DNA of 64,000 bases from JAIPFM01 sp964494325 (GTDB lineage Bacteria; Planctomycetota; Phycisphaerae; Sedimentisphaerales; Anaerobacaceae): positions 1-64,000 of the forward strand of contig CAZBTJ010000006.1 in NCBI GenBank assembly GCA_964494325.1, read 5' to 3'. Shown piece by piece: positions 58,559 to 64,000 of the stretch; position 1 is the stretch's first letter, and each line of letters begins with the position of its first letter. A model generated the notes under the pieces. That model did not search any database, was not told the origin of the DNA, and saw only the letters and a program-made list of their open reading frames with translations. A program made the translations under genes and the position numbers.

Positions 58559-60154
58559 ATGAATGACTACAAACAGATCATCAGAAACGCCCAACCCGGG
58601 CAAATCATACCGATCGTCAAGCAGATCGACATTGACGACCCTATGGATTTCTTTGCTCGCATCAGTGACTACGGGCGTTTAGAGAATAGTTGCCTGTTGG
58701 AATCCAAAGAATATCTAGCAGGTGATTCGGCACTGAGCTTTGGGACCACAAAACCGGCCCTATACCTCACAGGCCAAAGCAACGACTTCACCATAAAAGC
58801 ATTAAGCCCCACGGGCAAACGAATGATTGCCTATTTGGTCTCGGACAAAAATCGATTTTCATTCTGTGAGACTCTGGATGTCACAGAAGATGCCATTATT
58901 GGCAAAATCAAACGAAACGATGGGATTGTGGATGAACAAACACGTCTCAATAGCACCAACCAAATGGATGTACTCAGAGCGGTGGCCTTTTCCTTCGAAC
59001 TCGCGTCAAAACCATTTCGAGTCACATGCGGCCTATTGGGCGCAATGAGCTACGACTTTATTGATCAATTTGAAACGCTCCCGCAAAATGAACAAGACCT
59101 CCTGGGTAACCCGGACTATGAACTCTATTTTGCAGACAATATTTTTCTCATGGACCACACCAACGAGCAGGGGTATGTGGTTGTCAACTGCATAATAACG
59201 GACGATAACCACGACCAAGCGATCCAAGAAGCTCAGTCCTGCTTTGATTATTACTCAAACATGGCCAGATTCGAGGCACCCACCCCAGAGCCTTATACGG
59301 GGCCCCTACCCAAATCTTCCACAGACACAGATCAGGCCAACTTCGAAACCATGGTCAAGACCGCCAAAGAACACATCATTGCGGGCGACATCTTCCAGGT
59401 TGTACTCAGTCGTACAAAATTAGAGCCTTGTCCTGATGAACCCTTAAATGTCTACAAACGACTCAGGGAACTCAACCCATCACCCTATATGTTCTATATA
59501 AAAACACCAAACACTGCCCTGCTTGGTTCCAGCCCTGAATTGAACCTGCGTGTGAGTGGTACTGAAAAGCGAACCGTAGAAATTCGACCCATTGCAGGCA
59601 CGAAGCCCAGAGGCAAGATCGACAATAAAATCGATTGGGACACAGATTTCAGATACGAAGCCGAACTAAAAATTGACCGCAAAGAACTGGCCGAACACAT
59701 GATGCTCGTGGATCTAGCCAGAAATGATATTGCCAGGGTGTCCGCACCAGGAAGCCGCGTAGTCACGGAATTATTGACCGTCGAAAAGTACGAATCGGTA
59801 CAGCATCTTGTGAGCAATGTTAAGGGGACCCTGGATGAGACCCTGGATGCTTTAAGTGCCTATCTGGCCACCATGAACATGGGCACGCTTAGCGGCGCCC
59901 CAAAAATTGAGGCCATGAAAATCATTCGCCAACTGGAAAAAAACAAACGAGGCTACTATGGCGGCGCTGTCATGTATCTCACTGTAGATGGTGAATTTGA
60001 TAGCTGCATCACCATCCGAAGCCTCCAGGTTAAGGATCGCACCGCTTACATCCGCGTGGGTGCGGGCATTGTCCACGACAGTGTCCCCAAAACAGAATTT
60101 GAGGAAACAGATCACAAATCTGGGTCTTGCATGCGTGCTATGCGTGAGCAATAA
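58559..60154 (+). CDS. trpE: Anthranilate synthase component I
   Basis: Converts chorismate and ammonia to anthranilate, the first step to tryptophan. The 531-aa protein has the N-terminal regulatory domain with LLESKEYLAGDSALSF, where Trp usually binds, and the chorismate-binding domain: GDIFQVVLSRT, SPYMFYIKTPN, EIRPIAGTKPRGK, LVDLARNDIARV and TLSGAPKIEAMKII, with IRVGAGIVHDS and SGSCMRAM near the end. AGAGG precedes ATG 58559. It is the first structural gene after the attenuator, so control is both transcriptional and, probably, by feedback inhibition. Confidence 0.97.
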   Translation: MNDYKQIIRNAQPGQIIPIVKQIDIDDPMDFFARISDYGRLENSCLLESKEYLAGDSALSFGTTKPALYLTGQSNDFTIKALSPTGKRMIAYLVSDKNRFSFCETLDVTEDAIIGKIKRNDGIVDEQTRLNSTNQMDVLRAVAFSFELASKPFRVTCGLLGAMSYDFIDQFETLPQNEQDLLGNPDYELYFADNIFLMDHTNEQGYVVVNCIITDDNHDQAIQEAQSCFDYYSNMARFEAPTPEPYTGPLPKSSTDTDQANFETMVKTAKEHIIAGDIFQVVLSRTKLEPCPDEPLNVYKRLRELNPSPYMFYIKTPNTALLGSSPELNLRVSGTEKRTVEIRPIAGTKPRGKIDNKIDWDTDFRYEAELKIDRKELAEHMMLVDLARNDIARVSAPGSRVVTELLTVEKYESVQHLVSNVKGTLDETLDALSAYLATMNMGTLSGAPKIEAMKIIRQLEKNKRGYYGGAVMYLTVDGEFDSCITIRSLQVKDRTAYIRVGAGIVHDSVPKTEFEETDHKSGSCMRAMREQ

Positions 60155-60172
60155 GTCAGAAAGGCAAAAACT

Positions 60173-60799
60173 ATGGGAGCGCAAAGAAAAATTCTATTCA
60201 TTGATAATTTCGATTCATTCACCTACAATCTGGTGGATGACTTCTGCAAACGTAAATGCGATGCCAAGGTGTATCGCGCGGACACAGCCCTTGACTCGCT
60301 CAAGACCATTGCAGCAGAGTACGATCCAGATCTATTGGTTATCTCGCCAGGGCCAGGTACACCCCAGACCGCAGGTGTCACTTTGTCAGCTATTGGCTAT
60401 TTCAAAGACAAACTCCCCATTTTTGGGGTGTGTTTGGGACATCAAAGCATTGTGGAATACTTTGGCGGCACAGTGGGCCATGCACCAGAGCCCATGCATG
60501 GCAAGCCATCACGTTTGAATCATCAGAGCCAGAGCGTATTTGCAGGCATTGAAAATCCTCTTCAAGCCGGACGTTACCACAGTCTGGTGGCCACCCACGT
60601 ACCAGACTGCCTGACAATCACGGCCGAATTTGAAGGCATTGTCATGGGGGTACAACACAAACACTTGCCCATTCACGGCGTTCAGTTTCATCCCGAGAGT
60701 ATCTTGACACCGGCTGGCGGCAAGATCATTGAAAACATATTATCCATTGCAGAACAGGCCAAAAAGATGACACACTCCCAGCAACGTCACGAGCATTGA
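60173..60799 (+). CDS. trpG: Anthranilate synthase glutamine amidotransferase
   Basis: A 208-aa class I glutamine amidotransferase that supplies ammonia to TrpE. Visible are LFIDNFDSFTYNLVD, SPGPGTP, the nucleophile Cys in GVCLGHQSI and the catalytic His-x-Glu in GVQFHPESIL. It starts 18 nt after trpE. Proteins of this kind may also serve PabB; here the trp context decides. The C-terminus has a short basic/polar extension. Confidence 0.95.
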   Translation: MGAQRKILFIDNFDSFTYNLVDDFCKRKCDAKVYRADTALDSLKTIAAEYDPDLLVISPGPGTPQTAGVTLSAIGYFKDKLPIFGVCLGHQSIVEYFGGTVGHAPEPMHGKPSRLNHQSQSVFAGIENPLQAGRYHSLVATHVPDCLTITAEFEGIVMGVQHKHLPIHGVQFHPESILTPAGGKIIENILSIAEQAKKMTHSQQRHEH

Positions 60800-60815
60800 A
60801 AAAAGGAAGAACGTT

Positions 60816-61835
60816 ATGGCTACCTCATTTCTCGACTACCTAAATCCCTTGTTCGCCGGCCAGAACCTGACTCAGGCTCAGGCCGGCGACCTGCTTGACA
60901 CGGTGTTTTCAGGCAATATTCCTGAAGCCCAGATCACCGCCTTTTTGACAGCGATGCGTATTAAAGGCCCCACGCCCGAAGAAATTGCAGGACTCGCTGG
61001 ATCATTGCGAAATCACGCCGTAAAGGTCACACCCCAAAGCAAAAACACTATAGATACCTGTGGCACAGGTGGTGGGTCTATAAAAACCTGTAATGTCTCC
61101 ACCGCTGCCGCGATTGTGGCAGCCGGAGCTGGGGTGCATGTGGCCAAGCACGGAAATCGTGGCATCACCAGTGGTTGCGGCTCTGCGGATGTGCTGGAAG
61201 CTTTGGGTGTCAGAATTGATGCATCCCCAGCGATCATTGCCCAGTGTATCGATCAAGCAGGCGTGGGATTCATGTTTGCGCCCATGTTTCATCCGGCCAT
61301 GAAATATGTGCAACCCATTCGAAAGACTTTGGGCTTCAGGACCGTGTTTAACATACTCGGCCCCCTGGCCAATCCTGCGAGGGCCCACGCCCAAGTTTTG
61401 GGGGTGGCTGATGAATCGCTTATGGAAACCATGATCATAGCCCTCAAGCTACTCGGTTCAAAAAAAGCCATGGTGGTACACAGCAATGGCCTGGATGAAA
61501 TAAGCACACTCGGCCCCACTCGAATCATGACCCTGAAAAACGATCAAGTCAGGGAGCAGATAATATCACCAAAAGCCCTGGGCATAGCCCTGGGCCAAAA
61601 AGAAGATATCAGTGCCACAGACGCGTCCAGCAACGCCAAGGTTTTGCGTGCCATCTTTGAAGGCCAGGACAAAGGCGCCAAATATGATATCATCACACTC
61701 AATGCTTCAGCGGCCATCTTTATTACAGGCAAGGCTGACACCCTTGACCAGGCACTCATTCTCGCACGTGCCTCTGTGGACGAAGGCAAGGCCTTACAGG
61801 CCTTGAACCAGCTAATTAGTTTGTCCAACCAATAA
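60816..61835 (+). CDS. trpD: Anthranilate phosphoribosyltransferase
   Basis: A 339-aa enzyme joining anthranilate to PRPP. The substrate loops are clear: DTCGTGGGSIKTCNVSTAAA, KHGNRGITSGCGSADVLEALG, FAPMFHPAMKYVQPIRKTLG and FNILGPLANPA. It is separate from trpG, unlike the enterobacterial fusion. A GGAAGAACG SD region lies before ATG, 16 nt after trpG. The final codons (Asn-Gln then stop) are part of a 7-nt repeat array that runs to the trpF start. Confidence 0.96.
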   Translation: MATSFLDYLNPLFAGQNLTQAQAGDLLDTVFSGNIPEAQITAFLTAMRIKGPTPEEIAGLAGSLRNHAVKVTPQSKNTIDTCGTGGGSIKTCNVSTAAAIVAAGAGVHVAKHGNRGITSGCGSADVLEALGVRIDASPAIIAQCIDQAGVGFMFAPMFHPAMKYVQPIRKTLGFRTVFNILGPLANPARAHAQVLGVADESLMETMIIALKLLGSKKAMVVHSNGLDEISTLGPTRIMTLKNDQVREQIISPKALGIALGQKEDISATDASSNAKVLRAIFEGQDKGAKYDIITLNASAAIFITGKADTLDQALILARASVDEGKALQALNQLISLSNQ

Positions 61836-61861
61836 CCAACAACCAATAACCAGGAATCATG
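61827..61861. repeat. 7-nt repeat array from trpD stop to trpF start
   Basis: Units AACCAAT, AACCAAC, AACCAAT, AACCAGG and a degenerate AATCATG run from the last trpD codons to 2 nt before the trpF ATG. The AACCAGG unit followed by A supplies AGGA as a possible SD for trpF. Confidence 0.85.
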
Positions 61862-61863
61862 CC

Positions 61864-62484
61864 ATGATTGTAAAAGTGAAAATATGCGGTATTACCAATG
61901 CAGAAGACGCGAAGGCGGCGGTGGACATGGGTGCGGACATTCTGGGATTCAACTTCTACGACAAAAGCCCCCGCTATGTCACGATGGAGCAAGCAGCCCA
62001 TCTGGCGCTTCAGGTCCCAGCCATCGTGTCTCTGGCTGGCGTCTTTGTCAATGCAGAACCAAGCTTCATCCGTGAAGCTGGCAAGAAGTGTCACCTGGAC
62101 TGGATTCAACTGCACGGTGATGAATCTCCCCAGTTTTGTGCGGGCTTCATGTCAGACACGCCCAATATCATGAAAGCCGTTCGCATCCAAACGCGAGAAG
62201 ACATTGAACGAGCATCACAATATGCCACTGACGCAATCCTGCTGGATGCATTTCGTGAGGATCTTTATGGGGGGACAGGTGAAACCTTTGACTGGGGTCT
62301 GCTCACCTATAGTGGCCAGCGAATCTTCCTGGCAGGCGGCATCACCCCCGACAATGCCAAGGAAGCCGCAGAACAAGGCGTCTATGCACTGGACATCTGC
62401 AGCGGCATTGAAAGTGAACCAGGGAAAAAATGTCACAAAAAAATGCGAGCCTTATTTGACACAATTCAACATGTCAGGCGATGA
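61864..62484 (+). CDS. trpF: Phosphoribosylanthranilate isomerase
   Basis: A 206-aa (beta/alpha)8 enzyme, third step after anthranilate. Motifs seen are VKICGITNAEDAKAAVDMGAD with the catalytic Cys, GFNFYDKSPRYV, LAGVFVNAE, IQLHGDESP, ILLDAF with the catalytic Asp, GGTGETFDW and FLAGGITPDNAKEA. Indole-glycerol-phosphate synthase (TrpC), which usually adjoins or is fused, is absent from this operon segment. The 82-nt gap to trpB also looks partly built of 7-nt units. Confidence 0.95.
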   Translation: MIVKVKICGITNAEDAKAAVDMGADILGFNFYDKSPRYVTMEQAAHLALQVPAIVSLAGVFVNAEPSFIREAGKKCHLDWIQLHGDESPQFCAGFMSDTPNIMKAVRIQTREDIERASQYATDAILLDAFREDLYGGTGETFDWGLLTYSGQRIFLAGGITPDNAKEAAEQGVYALDICSGIESEPGKKCHKKMRALFDTIQHVRR

Positions 62485-62566
62485 CGAGCCTGTGAACTGA
62501 TGGCTAAGGCATAAGACCCGATAGCTGAAAACAAAAAAACAAACACTAAATACTGGTACTATTCTT

Positions 62567-63748
62567 ATGAAACATTCTGGACGATTTGGCGATTTTGGCG
62601 GATTCTATGTACCTGAGGTTTTAATTCCTGTGCTAGAAAAATTGGAAGAAGCCTTTGATCGCTTTAAAGAAGATGAGAAATTCACCTCTGAACTGGCCAT
62701 CATGTCACGCGACTACGCGGGACGCCCCACCCCCCTGTATCGGAGCCCAGCTTTGAGCGATACTGTGGGATGTCACGTATATCTTAAACGCGAAGACTTG
62801 ATGCATGGCGGTGCTCACAAGCTCAATAATGGCCTCGGCCAAGGTCTCCTAGCCAAATACATGGGCAAGAAAAAAATCATTGCAGAAACAGGCGCAGGAC
62901 AACACGGTCTGGCCACAGCCACAATCGGCGCCATGATGGGCATGGAAGTTAAGATCTTTATGGGTACCACAGACATTGAACGCCAAATGCCCAATGTGCA
63001 AAAAATGAAACTTATGGGTGCTGAAGTAATCCCCGTCCAAGGCGCCAGCGGCACGCTGAAAGACGCGATCAATGATGCTCTGCGATACTGGACAGCCCAT
63101 GTGGATGACACCTTCTACCTGTTTGGCACAGCTGCCGGGCCCCACCCCTACCCCGTCATTGTTAAACACTTCCAGAAGATCATTGGTCAGGAAGCCAGAC
63201 AACAGTGCTTGGATCAGTCTGGCAGACTGCCCACACTGGTAACCGCTTGCGTGGGGGGTGGCAGCAATGCGATTGGTATCTTTGCGAATTTTATTCAAGA
63301 TGAAACCGTGCGATTGGTGGGCGTGGAAGCTGCCGGGTATGGCCTGGACACGGACAAACACGCGGCCACCTTACAAAAAGGCAGTGTCGGAGTGTTACAC
63401 GGTGCCTGCTCCTATGTGCTTCAGGATAAAGATGGTCAAATTACAGAGTCTCATTCCATCAGTGCAGGACTGGACTATCCGGGGATCGGCCCGGAACACA
63501 GTCATCTCAAAGAAACGGGCAGAGCCCAATATGTGGGCGCCACGGACAATGAAGTATTGGAAGCATTTCTATTTCTGACCCAAAAAGAAGGTATTATTCC
63601 AGCCTTTGAAAGTGCCCATGCCGTGGCATGGATGCTTACACAAGCCGGACAGTTCAAGCCCGATGACGTCGTCGTCCTCAACCTCAGTGGACGCGGTGAC
63701 AAAGATGTGGACTCTTTCATTCAATATCGACCTGACAGCGTGCTGTAA
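62567..63748 (+). CDS. trpB: Tryptophan synthase beta chain
   Basis: A 393-aa PLP enzyme that makes tryptophan from indole and serine. It has the standard start GRFGDFGGFYVPEVL, Lys of the PLP Schiff base in GGAHKLNNGLGQ, ETGAGQHGLATAT, the PLP-phosphate loop CVGGGSNAIG, GLDYPGIGPEHSHL and LSGRGDKD. It is of the common TrpB1 type that pairs with TrpA, the next gene. No clear SD precedes ATG 62567. Confidence 0.97.
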   Translation: MKHSGRFGDFGGFYVPEVLIPVLEKLEEAFDRFKEDEKFTSELAIMSRDYAGRPTPLYRSPALSDTVGCHVYLKREDLMHGGAHKLNNGLGQGLLAKYMGKKKIIAETGAGQHGLATATIGAMMGMEVKIFMGTTDIERQMPNVQKMKLMGAEVIPVQGASGTLKDAINDALRYWTAHVDDTFYLFGTAAGPHPYPVIVKHFQKIIGQEARQQCLDQSGRLPTLVTACVGGGSNAIGIFANFIQDETVRLVGVEAAGYGLDTDKHAATLQKGSVGVLHGACSYVLQDKDGQITESHSISAGLDYPGIGPEHSHLKETGRAQYVGATDNEVLEAFLFLTQKEGIIPAFESAHAVAWMLTQAGQFKPDDVVVLNLSGRGDKDVDSFIQYRPDSVL

Positions 63749-63825
63749 CAGGGATGAGGGATGAAACTTGAAACCTGAGGATTGAAGGCCGAAACCAACA
63801 ACCAGAAACCAACAACCAGAAACCA
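63749..63825. repeat. 7-nt repeat array filling the trpB-trpA spacer
   Basis: Eleven consecutive 7-nt units begin directly after the trpB TAA. The first six are loose (CAGGGAT, GAGGGAT, GAAACTT, GAAACCT, GAGGATT, GAAGGCC); the last five alternate GAAACCA and ACAACCA. Only 8 nt remain before the trpA ATG, and no SD is visible. Confidence 0.85.
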
Positions 63826-63833
63826 GCATCACC

Positions 63834-64000
63834 ATGAAAACATATAAAGATATATTCGCAAACAAGAACCAAACCGCCCTGATCCCTTTTTTCGTTTTGG
63901 GCGACCCAGACATGGACACGTCTTTTGACATTATTAAGACAGCCATTGACTCTGGCGCAGATATCCTCGAATTGGGCATTCCATTCAGCGACCCCATCGC
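63834..64000 (+). CDS. trpA: Tryptophan synthase alpha chain (5' part, cut by window end)
   Basis: The first 55 codons are present: MKTYKDIFANKNQTALIPFF, GDPDMDTSFDIIKTAIDSGA and LELGIPFSDPIA. The Glu of ELGIPFSDP is the catalytic residue of indole-glycerol-phosphate cleavage. It follows trpB across a spacer made of 7-nt repeats. Confidence 0.95.
   Translation, partial: MKTYKDIFANKNQTALIPFFVLGDPDMDTSFDIIKTAIDSGADILELGIPFSDPI

Overview
The window reads as a chromosomal segment of a Gram-negative-type (diderm) bacterium, most likely a planctomycete of the Phycisphaerae type. This is inferred from family habits, not from a marker gene: large secreted proteins built of PKD domains, a beta-helix protein with a 'GRYDPN ... 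FGGTVQASRS' style C-terminus, beta-sandwich repeats with a GYxFxP signature, a PQQ-propeller protein starting its mature part with DWPGFRG, and several polysaccharide-degrading enzymes. MlaA/MlaC, two secretins and lipoproteins imply an outer membrane. Recognisable promoters are sigma70-like, mostly TTGNNN-17-TANNNT.

Layout. 1-1160: repeat mosaic and a decayed DUF123 gene. 1163-7087: isocitrate dehydrogenase with a zinc-ribbon insert, alanine dehydrogenase, a YgjP-type metallopeptidase, glycerate kinase and an M24 peptidase, with peptidase remnants between. 7632-11023: a probable metal-stress module (ECF sigma, zinc anti-sigma, duplicated CnrX/Spy-like sensor, DUF4405 cytochrome-like protein, Cys-rich exported protein). 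11192-16919: two very large secreted proteins. 17675-24852: an M14 peptidase pseudogene, DUF445, a zinc-ribbon/LemA/HtpX operon, a one-chain TAXI receptor/ion channel/RCK protein and an MscS channel. 25199-27949: an orphan secretin, followed by a MITE-like element and a terminator. 28290-36583: carbohydrate genes (GH10-esterase fusion, GH97, GH57) with RidA, S4 and PQQ proteins. 36913-40810: MlaC / RND pump / MlaA lipid-transport operon. 41442-43046: shikimate kinase-chorismate synthase fusion. 43231-47014: SH3 protein, rhomboid, second M24 peptidase. 46982-54041: a cluster of lipoprotein, repeat-bearing secretin, chaperone-like beta-sandwich protein and small exported subunit-like protein. 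55014-58313: tRNA-Asn, an overlapping kinase/phosphatase pair and a glycosyltransferase. 58327-64000: trp operon (leader, trpE, G, D, F, B, start of A).

Strongest observations. (1) The trp operon is preceded by a complete ribosome-mediated attenuator: a 17-codon leader peptide with three consecutive Trp codons, a 1:2 hairpin, an alternative antiterminator pairing and a very strong terminator. The -10 box lies so close to the leader AUG that the leader is probably translated leaderless. (2) The protein at 21503-23716 joins a TAXI substrate-binding domain to a two-helix channel with an atypical filter and a cytosolic TrkA-N domain: a candidate ligand-gated channel. (3) The 46982-54041 cluster looks like an undescribed export or surface-fibre system that pairs a chaperone-like protein with a secretin carrying eight beta-sandwich repeats. 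(4) Degenerate 7-nt tandem repeats fill several intergenic and within-operon spacers exactly from stop to start codon.
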